In this document: one piece after another, positions 7,872-17,798 of the stretch
Numbering within the stretch: position 1 is the first letter of the stretch
How the letters are laid out: the number at the start of each line of letters is the position of its first letter
Assembly (NCBI GenBank): GCA_002421915.1
Contig: DISA01000057.1
Span: forward strand, 73,231-111,944
Origin: Gallionellaceae bacterium UBA6222
GTDB taxonomy: Bacteria > Pseudomonadota > Gammaproteobacteria > Burkholderiales > Gallionellaceae
DNA: 38,714 nucleotides
Direction: 5' to 3'
Notes under the pieces: model-generated
What the model saw: the letters and a program-made list of their open reading frames with translations, nothing else
Database searches by the model: none
Told to the model about the DNA's origin: nothing
Translations under genes and position numbers: made by a program

Positions 7872-8993
7872 ATGATGAACTCGAATTCGCAGCGCCTGAT
7901 CCTGGTCGGCGGCGGCCACGCGCAATTGAGCATATTGCGCGCGCTCGCACAACGCAAAATGGACAGGGAGGTCACGTTGATCACCCCCGGGCGTTACCAG
8001 ATGTACTCCGGTATGTTGCCCGGCTGGATGGCCGGGCATTACACACTGGACGAATGCCGCATCGACCTGCTGCCGCTGGCGGAACGGGCCGGGGTGCGCA
8101 TCATCCAGTCGCGTGTGGCCGGTATCGATGCCGCACAACACATGGTGCAACTGGCCGACGGCAGCTGGCTTGGCTTCGACCAACTGTCGCTGGATGTGGG
8201 CAGCGAGATCGACACCGCGCGCCTGCAGGCGGCGGGCGCGCGACTGCTGCCGGTGAAGCCGCTGGAGCATTTTGTCGCGCAGTGGCCGCGTATCGTGCAG
8301 GCCGCAACCGGGAAATCCGGCTATCGTCTGATCGTGGTGGGTGGTGGTGCGGCCGGTGTCGAACTGGCATTTGCCGCGCGCCATGCGTTGGCGGCGCGCG
8401 CGAGGAATGCCGAAGTCATCCTGATCGCTTCCGACCATGGCTTGCTGCCGGGGCATGCCGCCGGGGTCAAGCGGCGCGTGCGCGTGCTGTTGCAGCAGCG
8501 CGGGATTGCGCTGTACCAAGCGCAGGCACTGGGTGATGAGGACGGTGTGCAACTTTCTACCGGCGCGCATCTTGCCGCCGACCGCATCCTCGCTGCCACC
8601 GGCGCGCGTCCCGCCGGCTGGTTGGCGCAGACCGATCTGGCGCGCGACGAGCGCGGCTATGTGCTGGTCGATGCGCGGCACCGCAGCGTGTCACATCCCG
8701 ATGTTTTTGCCGCCGGTGATGTATGTGCGCGCACCGATGTGCAATTGCCGCGCTCGGGTGTGCATGCGGTGTTTGCCGGGCCGGTGCTGGCGCACAATCT
8801 TCTGGCCGCAAGCGATGCGCCCCTGCTGCGTTATCGCCCGCGCCACAAATCGTTGTATCTGCTGGCCACCGGGCCGCAACATGCCATTGCATCATGGGGT
8901 GCATTGAGCGCGCAAGGCGGCTGGGTGTGGCGCTGGAAGAACTGGATTGACCGCCGTTTTATGCGCAAGTACGGCACCTACCCGGCGCGATAG
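7872..8993 (+). CDS. FAD/NAD(P)-dependent oxidoreductase, SelD-N-terminal-like family
   Basis: A 373-residue two-dinucleotide-fold enzyme. The FAD loop is LILVGGGHAQLS near the start, then YSGMLPGWMAGHY (~40), the second nucleotide-binding loop LIVVGGGAAGVEL (~155) and the FAD-closing motif HPDVFAAGDVC (~278). The YSGMLPG and LSLDVGSE motifs match the family that is either free-standing or fused N-terminal to selenide water dikinase; no SelD domain follows here. The ATGATG at 7872 is taken as start since an earlier in-frame ATG leaves a non-family leader. The next reading frame (nrtS-like) begins 3 bases after its stop. The substrate is not known. Confidence 0.85.
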   Translation: MMNSNSQRLILVGGGHAQLSILRALAQRKMDREVTLITPGRYQMYSGMLPGWMAGHYTLDECRIDLLPLAERAGVRIIQSRVAGIDAAQHMVQLADGSWLGFDQLSLDVGSEIDTARLQAAGARLLPVKPLEHFVAQWPRIVQAATGKSGYRLIVVGGGAAGVELAFAARHALAARARNAEVILIASDHGLLPGHAAGVKRRVRVLLQQRGIALYQAQALGDEDGVQLSTGAHLAADRILAATGARPAGWLAQTDLARDERGYVLVDARHRSVSHPDVFAAGDVCARTDVQLPRSGVHAVFAGPVLAHNLLAASDAPLLRYRPRHKSLYLLATGPQHAIASWGALSAQGGWVWRWKNWIDRRFMRKYGTYPAR

Positions 8994-8996
8994 CCA

Positions 8997-9237
8997 TGCG
9001 ACGCTTGATCGAAATCTCCCTGTTGCGCCACATCGTGATCAATGCGCTGAAGATCGCCCTGGTGGTGGGTACGCTGCTGAATCTGGTGAATCAGGGCGAG
9101 GCCATGCTGGATGGCGCTACAATCGAGCGGGGCATCTGCTGGTGAACTATCTGGTGCCGTATTGCGTTGCCAGCTATAGCGCGGCGAAGAATGAACTTGA
9201 ACTCGGGGAAAGCAATGACTGCCAAACCAAAAACTGA
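8997..9237 (+). pseudogene. nrtS: NrtS-like small nitrate/nitrite transporter, frameshifted
   Basis: The first frame reads MRRLIEISLL, then a membrane helix INALKIALVVGTLLNLVNQG, and stops at 9144. The second half of the family (LLVNYLVPYCVASYSAAKNE, the typical second helix) continues in the next frame to 9237. Restoring one G in the run at 9129-9132 joins both halves into one ~80-residue two-helix protein. Either the gene is inactivated by a one-base loss or the base call is wrong. The tail overlaps the sigma factor start (9215). The NrtS assignment rests on the NxxVPYCVxxYSA pattern and two-helix size. Confidence 0.7.
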
Positions 9238-9817
9238 ACAAAGCCTGCTCGCCGACACCGCGTTCCTGCAAGATATCCGCCGCCAGATGCTAAAGTTCGC
9301 CACCCTGCAATTGAGCGATGCCAGCCAGGCTGAAGATGCGGTGCAGGAAGCGTTGATCGGCGCGATGAAGAACGCCGATTCGTTCGGCGGGCGCGCCGCG
9401 TTCAAGACCTGGATGTTTGCGATTCTGAAAAACAAGATATCCGATGTCCTGCGCCACAAGCAACGCATGGTCAACATCAGCAGTTTTACACATGACGAGG
9501 ACGAGGAAGATATGTCGGAACTGTTCGATCGCAAGGGTTTCTGGCTACAGGATGAACGCCCAGTTGCCTGGGGCAATCCAGAGGCCAGCATGCGCGAGAA
9601 ACATTTTTGGCGCGTCTTCGAAGCTTGTCTGGAGCACCTGCCGCCGAAGCAAGCGCGCGTGTTTATGATGCGCGAATTCGTCGAACTGGATGCCGGCGAG
9701 ATTTGTGCCACGGTGGAACTGAGCACCAGCAATCTGCATGTGCTGCTGCATCGCGCCCGCCTGCGTTTGCGCGAGTGCATTGAAAACAATTGGTATCTGC
9801 AAGGAGAAAAATCATGA
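9215..9817 (+). CDS. ECF-type sigma-70 family RNA polymerase sigma factor
   Basis: A 200-residue sigma factor with region 2 (DASQAEDAVQEALIGAM, then FKTWMFAILKNKISDVLR) and region 4 (LEHLPPKQARVFMMREFVEL, then STSNLHVLLHRARLRLRECI). Region 3 is absent, as in extracytoplasmic-function sigma factors. The ATG at 9215 follows CGGGGAAAG, a usable ribosome site; longer starts run into the nrtS-like gene. Its stop overlaps the start of the zinc-finger gene by an ATGA, the standard layout for a sigma/anti-sigma pair. The target regulon and inducing signal cannot be deduced. Confidence 0.9.
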   Translation: MTAKPKTEQSLLADTAFLQDIRRQMLKFATLQLSDASQAEDAVQEALIGAMKNADSFGGRAAFKTWMFAILKNKISDVLRHKQRMVNISSFTHDEDEEDMSELFDRKGFWLQDERPVAWGNPEASMREKHFWRVFEACLEHLPPKQARVFMMREFVELDAGEICATVELSTSNLHVLLHRARLRLRECIENNWYLQGEKS

Positions 9818-10008
9818 TGAATTGCCAGGAGGCGACCCGGCTGATGTCCGAATCGCAAGAACGCCCGCTGGCGTTATCGGAAAAAGCCCCCCTTAAACTG
9901 CACACCATGATGTGTGCCGGCTGCCGCAACTTCGGCGAGCAGATGAAAGCGCTCAGAGTGATGACGCGCACCTATGCGAAGGGGAAGAACGAGTTGGAGG
10001 AGAAGTAA
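9814..10008 (+). CDS. Zinc-finger (zf-HC2-like) putative anti-sigma factor
   Basis: A 64-residue protein starting MMNCQEATRLMSES and carrying the HxxxCxxC pattern HTMMCAGC, plus the early cysteine C4. This is the zinc-binding anti-sigma fold without a membrane segment. It overlaps the sigma factor by 4 bases and has AAGGAG upstream, so the two are co-translated. A soluble zinc anti-sigma factor of this size would be redox- or metal-responsive; that is inference from family members. Confidence 0.82.
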   Translation: MMNCQEATRLMSESQERPLALSEKAPLKLHTMMCAGCRNFGEQMKALRVMTRTYAKGKNELEEK

Positions 10009-10040
10009 GGGGTGTGGGGCGGCTGCTCGGCCGGAACTGC

Positions 10041-10068
10041 CCTTCGCGTACGGCAGCTTTAGCGAAGG
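10041..10068. repeat. Short hairpin in the sigma/hsdM intergenic region
   Basis: Arms CCTTCGC (10041-10047) and GCGAAGG (10062-10068) with a 14-base loop, in the 217-base stretch 10009-10225 that separates the sigma operon from hsdM. No T-tract follows. The rest of the stretch holds the presumed hsdM promoter, which I could not place with confidence. Confidence 0.4.
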
Positions 10069-10225
10069 TAATTTCGCAACATGAGCTACTGCAATGTGCC
10101 AATAACCGACGTTCTCATACGCTTTCCGTTGGGCGAGTTATTTGCCGAAATCTGCTAGCATCACGCCCCATGTGTCCATGTCTATCGGCATGGTCGGCCA
10201 ATAATAAGAAATTCAGGGATGTCTG

Positions 10226-11848
<1,623 letters not shown>

Positions 11849-11851
11849 GCC

Positions 11852-12270
11852 ATGATCGACTACGACAAACTCCAAAAATCGCTCAAGCATCTGGAGCAGC
11901 AGTTTGCCAATTACCAACTGTCGCAGGATCGCATCGAACTCACCGACATAGACCGCGAAGCCATCGCCGAATCCGTCATCCATCGTTTCGAGACCTGCTA
12001 CGACACCCTGTGGAAAGACCTCAAGCGCTACCTCATCGAAGAAATCGGTCTGGCAGATGTCCCCAACAGCCCCAAACCCCTGCTGAAGCTGGCCGGTCAG
12101 AACGACCTGTTCGCCTCCAGCGTAGAGCAGTGGCTGAAATACGCGGATGCCCGCACCAGCACCGCCCATGACTACAGCGGAGAAAAGACGGAAGAAACCC
12201 TCGCGGTCGTCGGCGACTTCATCGACGATGCCATCGGCCTCTACCAGACCATGACGGGAACCACCTGGGA

Positions 12271-12274
<4 letters not shown>
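11852..12274 (+). CDS. HEPN-domain protein, HI0074-type nucleotidyltransferase substrate-binding
   Basis: A 140-residue all-helical protein of the HI0074 family, usually partner of a minimal nucleotidyltransferase (MNT). Family features are the N-terminal coiled helix (KLQKSLKHLEQQFANYQ), HRFETCYDTLWKDLKRYL (~44-61) and ARTSTAHDY (~100-108). The latter contains an RX4H motif, R101-TSTA-H106, the ribonuclease signature of HEPN toxins. It sits between hsdM and the MNT-HsdS fusion and overlaps the latter by 4 bases (ATGA). By known MNT/HEPN biology, the HEPN protein would be the toxin, restrained by the MNT protein; that this holds here is inferred. Confidence 0.85.
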
Positions 12275-13895
<1,621 letters not shown>

Positions 13896-13899
<4 letters not shown>

Positions 13900-15395
13900 G
13901 CGTAGGTAAAGACTTTCTCCTTGCCAGTCTCTTGCAGCATAACTTCCTGCCTATGCAGAAGAAGGCCAAAGAGGAGATGCCTCCGGTATTCAGTTCAATC
14001 ACCTTCACGCCCGAAGTGGCAAAAAAACTGGTCGCTGGTAAGCCGCGCAAGGTCGAAGGCTACCAAGGCTTCGACGCTGTTGATTACAAGCTCACGCGCT
14101 TCAACGGAGTGTCGCGAATCTGTTCAATACCGCACCCCACCGGATATGCGCATCTCGCACTGTGTATTCATGAACACTGGGACAAGCTGGATTACATCGC
14201 CACCAATAAGAACAGTTTGATACGTCCAAGTCAGCATTCGGATGGCCGATTTATTATCATGGACTACGAGAAGTCATTTGAGAAAACGAAGCGTAACCTT
14301 CGAGGTGCTTTTGGTCGGCGCTTCATGGTGCATACAGACGTTGCCAATTGTTTTCCAAGTATTTACACACACGCGATTTCGTGGGCCGCGGTCGGCTTCG
14401 ATCACGCCAAGAAGCACGCGAAGCCTGTACACGCGTCTGAGTGGTTCAATCAACTGGACAAGAAGGTTCGGTGGCTTAAGAGAAACGAGACGCAAGGTGT
14501 AGCGATCGGACCTGCCACATCGAATGTGGTGTCTGAAGTTATTCTAGCGCGCGTGGACGACGCACTGAGAGAGGACTTTGTTTACTTCAGGTTCATGGAC
14601 GACTACACAGCTTATTGTGAGACGGAAGGGGAAGCGCAGGAGTTTATCAGGCGACTCGCGGAAGAACTTGCTAAGTACAAAATGCTCCTCAATATCAAAA
14701 AGACCAAAGTTATTCCGCTCCCTACGGCATTGAGCGCTGACTGGGCAACAGAGCTTGCGCTGAGCATGCCGAAGAGCGAAGAAATCAGTGGCTACGATGC
14801 AGTGAATTATTTGAATCTGGCTGTACGACTCGCAAAAGACACCCCAGACGGCAGTGTGTTGAAGTTCGCACTCAAGGGACTGCTCGGTCGGAAACTTGAA
14901 TTTATGGCTGAGTTCGACATACTGCCGTATGCCCTGACACTTTCGTTTCACCAGCCTGTGCTCCTGCCTCTATTGGAAAAGCTTCTTGCGGCTACCCTAT
15001 TGCCTGGAGCCTTTCTTTATGGCGAGCAATTGCAGCGGCTTGCTCTGGAAAATGCTCGGTTTCGGCGCTCGGATGGGTTGGCGTGGGCGCTTTACTATTT
15101 CAACAAGTACGAAGTGAGCATTAGCAAAAATGTCGCCGACGAAGTTATGGCGACGCGCGATTGTGTGGCGCTGTTGCTGCTTTATCTTTCGGGTGACGTG
15201 GCCAACCAGGAAAACGTGATCGAGTTCGCAAACTCTCTCAATTCTGCTGATCTCTATGAGATCGATCAGTACTGGTTGTTGCTCTACGAGCTTTACCGGG
15301 AAGATAAGATCGCTAACCCATATGCGGACGAGGACACTTTCGAGATCATGAAAGACAGTGGCGTGTCGTTCCTGAACGCGGCTGCTGCGACATGA
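13896..15395 (+). CDS. UG/Abi-like (defence-associated) reverse transcriptase
   Basis: A 499-residue protein with reverse-transcriptase palm motifs: motif A HTDVANCFPSIYTHAISWA (D148), motif B GVAIGPATSNVVSE (~201-214), motif C YFRFMDDYTAY (D235/D236) and LNIKKTKVIPLP (motif D/E region). The FPSIYTH variant of motif A is typical of the Abi/UG group rather than of retrons or group II introns. The C-terminal ~230 residues are helical (VNYLNLAVRLAKD, LKFALKGLLGRK), as in the Abi group. No nuclease or nitrilase domain is fused. Its start overlaps the hsdS stop (ATGA). The gene is visibly more AT-rich than hsdM and hsdR, suggesting separate acquisition. Confidence 0.88.
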
Positions 15396-15502
15396 GTCGT
15401 CATTTCAAAACATCCATCGTAGAAGATGCTGCCCTAACTTGGTTCGGAGAGTTTGGCTATGCCATCGGCCACGGGCCGCATCTGAGCGGGGAGGGAATCT
15501 GA
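15392..15502 (+). pseudogene. Truncated hsdR 5'-end copy 1 (36-codon open frame)
   Basis: The frame reads MSRHFKTSIVEDAALTWFGE and continues to FGYAIGHGPHLSGEGI then stop. It matches the first ~35 residues of the intact HsdR at 17688 (SIVEDATLSWFGELGYAIAYGPH). Its ATG overlaps the RT stop (ATGA), and its TGA overlaps the DUF3800 ATG (TGATG) with GGGGAGGG just upstream as ribosome site. It may act as a coupling leader peptide. It is the most diverged of the three hsdR-start copies. Confidence 0.8.
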
Positions 15503-16260
15503 TGCAAATCTTATTTGTTGATGAATCTGGAACACCTCCGCCACCCGCGAAGCAGGACGAAACCCCACTGTTCGTGCTGGGCGGAATTGTGGTGCCGGAG
15601 GATTTCTGGGCCAAGCTCGCGGCGGATTTGGGGCGATTGAAGGATCACTTCAAGGTCGAGGGCGAGGTCAAGTGGCGCTACTTCGCGCCGGAAAAGCAAG
15701 GCAGCAAGCAGCATAGCCTCAGTCATTTGGATCCGGCGCAGAAGGAGGCGCTGCGCACCAAGCTTTACGAGATTATTGGAACGTACAAGTCCATTCGCCT
15801 GATTTGCGTTGCGACGAATGTTCCGCTGGCATACAAGCTGGCTTACATCAAGAATGCGGATGATCTTTACTGGTATTCCTACAAGCAGCTTACGGAGCGC
15901 TTTCAGTATTACTTGCAGGATTTGGAGCGCACCGTCGGGCAGAAGGTTAACGGCATCGTGGTTTGCGATCACCGTGGCCCAAAGGACGATGCCCGCTTGA
16001 GAGAGCTGCACCATCAGCTTCTTGATGGCAACAAGACAAATTTTTCGAGCTATCAGAATCTGATCGAGGGTTTGTTTATCGCCCCTTCCCACTTGAGCGT
16101 GGGCGTGCAATTTGCGGACATGGTTGCAGGTGCTGTATTTCGTGCCTACAGGGCGAAGGATGAGCGGTTTTTCCGGAAAATCGAAGGGTCGTTCAGGCGC
16201 TCACCCGCCGGGAAGCTTGAGGGCTATGGCCTGGTAAAGTTTCCAAAGGGGGGATGGTGA
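15502..16260 (+). CDS. DUF3800 domain protein
   Basis: A 252-residue protein with the DUF3800 signature: an N-terminal FVDESG (~5-10), the conserved VCDHRGP (~155), and the C-terminal SVGVQFADMVAGAVFR (~198-213), with acidic residues arranged as in RNase H-like folds. Function in the family is not established; many members sit in defence loci and mobile elements. The ATG at 15502 is chosen for its strong ribosome site and its overlap with the truncated hsdR leader. It is followed by a structured non-coding stretch and a second hsdR leader. Base composition is close to the RT gene. Confidence 0.85.
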   Translation: MQILFVDESGTPPPPAKQDETPLFVLGGIVVPEDFWAKLAADLGRLKDHFKVEGEVKWRYFAPEKQGSKQHSLSHLDPAQKEALRTKLYEIIGTYKSIRLICVATNVPLAYKLAYIKNADDLYWYSYKQLTERFQYYLQDLERTVGQKVNGIVVCDHRGPKDDARLRELHHQLLDGNKTNFSSYQNLIEGLFIAPSHLSVGVQFADMVAGAVFRAYRAKDERFFRKIEGSFRRSPAGKLEGYGLVKFPKGGW

Positions 16261-16267
16261 AAAAGAA

Positions 16268-16327
16268 GGGCGCCGTGTCGGGGATTGCTCCCACGATCCT
16301 GCTAGTAACGGCGCAGTCACGGCGTGG
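16268..16327 (+). ncRNA. Candidate three-way-junction RNA downstream of DUF3800
   Basis: Starting 8 bases after the DUF3800 stop, three helices can be drawn by hand. P1 pairs 16270-16277 (GCGCCGTG) with 16318-16325 (CACGGCGT), 7 Watson-Crick pairs plus one G-U. P2 pairs 16278-16284 with 16289-16296 around the tetraloop TTGC with one bulged A (TCGGGGA ... TCCCaCGA). P3 pairs CTGC (16299-16302) with GCAG (16313-16316). Candidate structured RNAs named DUF3800 motifs are known beside DUF3800 genes; whether this belongs to one is untested. The whole 16261-16399 gap has no convincing protein. Confidence 0.45.
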
Positions 16328-16399
16328 GGGCGATTATGGGGATGGCCGCTGCTTACGTCAAGGCATTATAGCCCTCAAGACATGGTGGAATTACGCGTC

Positions 16400-16645
16400 A
16401 TGAGCACCATCAACGAATCGCATGTCGAAGACGCCACCCTGACCTGGTTCGGGGAATTGGGCTATGCCATCGCCCACGGGCCGCACATGGCGCCCGGCGA
16501 ACCGGCGGCGAATGGCGTTTTCGGTCTACCTTCCAGAATTTCGGCACCCAGCTTCCCGAATTTGAGTTTGAGCTCTCCAAATATGAGGAGCAGTTCCTCG
16601 GTTTTGCCCGCCAGCTCCTACATTTTGAAGATGGCTATGCCATGA
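16400..16645 (+). pseudogene. Truncated hsdR 5'-end copy 2 with unrelated tail
   Basis: The ATG at 16400 opens a frame MSTINESHVEDATLTWFGE, LGYAIAHGPHMAPGEPAA, nearly identical to intact HsdR residues 1-37. Homology ends near 16510, after which the frame runs on (NGVFGLPSRIS ... MAMP) and stops in an ATGA overlap with the RhuM ATG at 16642. Between 16510 and 16641 a different frame, continuous with RhuM, also looks coding (GEWRFRSTFQNFGTQ, FELSKYEEQFLGF), probably the remnant of another gene. It resembles copy 3 more than copy 1 does. Confidence 0.8.
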
Positions 16646-17691
16646 GTGACGATTCCATACCCCAATCCGAATTCATCCTTTACCAAACCGAGGACGGGCG
16701 CACGCGCATCCAGTGCCGGCTTGAAAACGAGACTCTTTGGCTGACGCAAATCCAGATTGCCGAACTGTTCCAGACGACAGTGCCCAACATCAATCTGCAC
16801 CTGAGGGCGATTTATGCGGAGGGTGAGCTGACGGCGGAGGCAACTATTAAGTCCCACTTAATAGTTCGATTGGAGGGCTCTCGGCAAGTCTCCCGCCCGG
16901 TCATGCATTACAGCTTGCCCGCCATCCTTGCGGTGGGCTTCCGTGTCCGCAGCCATCGCGGCACACAGTTCCGTCAGTGGGCGACGGCGCGCTTGAGCGA
17001 GTATCTGGTGAAGGGCTTCGCCATGGATGACGAGCGGCTGAAGAACCCACCGGGATCGGGGCAAAAGGATTATTTCGACGAGCTGCTGGAACGCATCCGG
17101 GATATTCGCTCGTCCGAGCGGCGGTTTTACCAGAAGGTGCTCGATATTTACGCGACGAGTGTGGACTACGCGGCGGATACAGAAATGTCACAGCAGTTTT
17201 TCGCCACGGTACAGAACAAGATGCACTGGGCCACCCACGGCCACACTGCGGCTGAGATCATCCATGAGCGGGCCGATGCACTGAAGCCGTTGATGGGATT
17301 GCAGACGACGCGCCCCGGCGGCATCGTGCGGAAGGAAGATGTGGCGGTCGCCAAGAATTATCTGACGGAAGACGAATTGCAGGTGTTGAATCGCATTGTG
17401 AACCTCTACATCGAATATGCAGAGCTTCAGGCGCTGGAACGCAAGCCGATGACGATGAAGGACTGGATCACGAAGCTGGATGATTTCCTTAAAATTTCCG
17501 GACGCGAACTGCTGGATCACGCGGGGAAGATTTCCGCCGAAAACGCCAGGGGGAAGGCCGAATTGGAATATGCCCGCTACCGTGCCTTACAGGATTCCTT
17601 GCCGCGTGCGGTGGACGCGGATTTCGAAAAAACCGCGCAGCAGATACAAAAGCTGCCAAGACCGAAGAAACCAAAATCTCCGAAGTCATGA
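16642..17691 (+). CDS. RhuM family (virulence-RhuM-like) protein
   Basis: A 349-residue protein with the RhuM pattern: ETLWLTQIQIAELFQTT (~29-45), LRAIYAEGEL (~52), the VMHYSLPAILAVGFRVRSHRGTQFRQWA core (~87-114) and YSTSVDY-like SVDYAADTEMSQQFF (~173). RhuM-type proteins are small DNA-binding-like factors frequent near type I RM genes and phage elements; their role is unproven. It starts in an ATGA overlap with the truncated hsdR copy 2, with only a weak ribosome site, and ends in an ATGA overlap with hsdR. The C-terminus is basic (KLPRPKKPKSPKS). Confidence 0.86.
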   Translation: MSDDSIPQSEFILYQTEDGRTRIQCRLENETLWLTQIQIAELFQTTVPNINLHLRAIYAEGELTAEATIKSHLIVRLEGSRQVSRPVMHYSLPAILAVGFRVRSHRGTQFRQWATARLSEYLVKGFAMDDERLKNPPGSGQKDYFDELLERIRDIRSSERRFYQKVLDIYATSVDYAADTEMSQQFFATVQNKMHWATHGHTAAEIIHERADALKPLMGLQTTRPGGIVRKEDVAVAKNYLTEDELQVLNRIVNLYIEYAELQALERKPMTMKDWITKLDDFLKISGRELLDHAGKISAENARGKAELEYARYRALQDSLPRAVDADFEKTAQQIQKLPRPKKPKSPKS

Positions 17692-17798
17692 ACACTTTCA
17701 ACGAATCCATCGTCGAAGACGCCACCCTAAGCTGGTTCGGGGAGTTAGGCTATGCCATCGCCTACGGGCCGCACATGGCCCCCGGCGAAGCGGCAGCG
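17688..17798 (+). repeat. Direct repeat copy 3 (start of intact hsdR)
   Basis: The first ~37 codons of hsdR form the third copy of a direct repeat whose other copies begin at 15392 and 16400. All three share ggctatgccatcg and the following cacgggccgca-like run (tacgggccgca here). Distances between copy starts are 1008 and 1288 bases, each holding exactly one accessory gene. Confidence 0.85.

Noticed and set aside
10032..10068. Rho-independent terminator after the anti-sigma gene
   Set aside because: The hairpin lacks a following T-tract; listed only as a short inverted repeat.
15439..15501. An upstream extension of the DUF3800 frame (MVRRVWLCHRPR...)
   Set aside because: It lies inside the truncated hsdR copy in another frame, and the ATG at 15502 has a strong ribosome site and starts directly before FVDESG.
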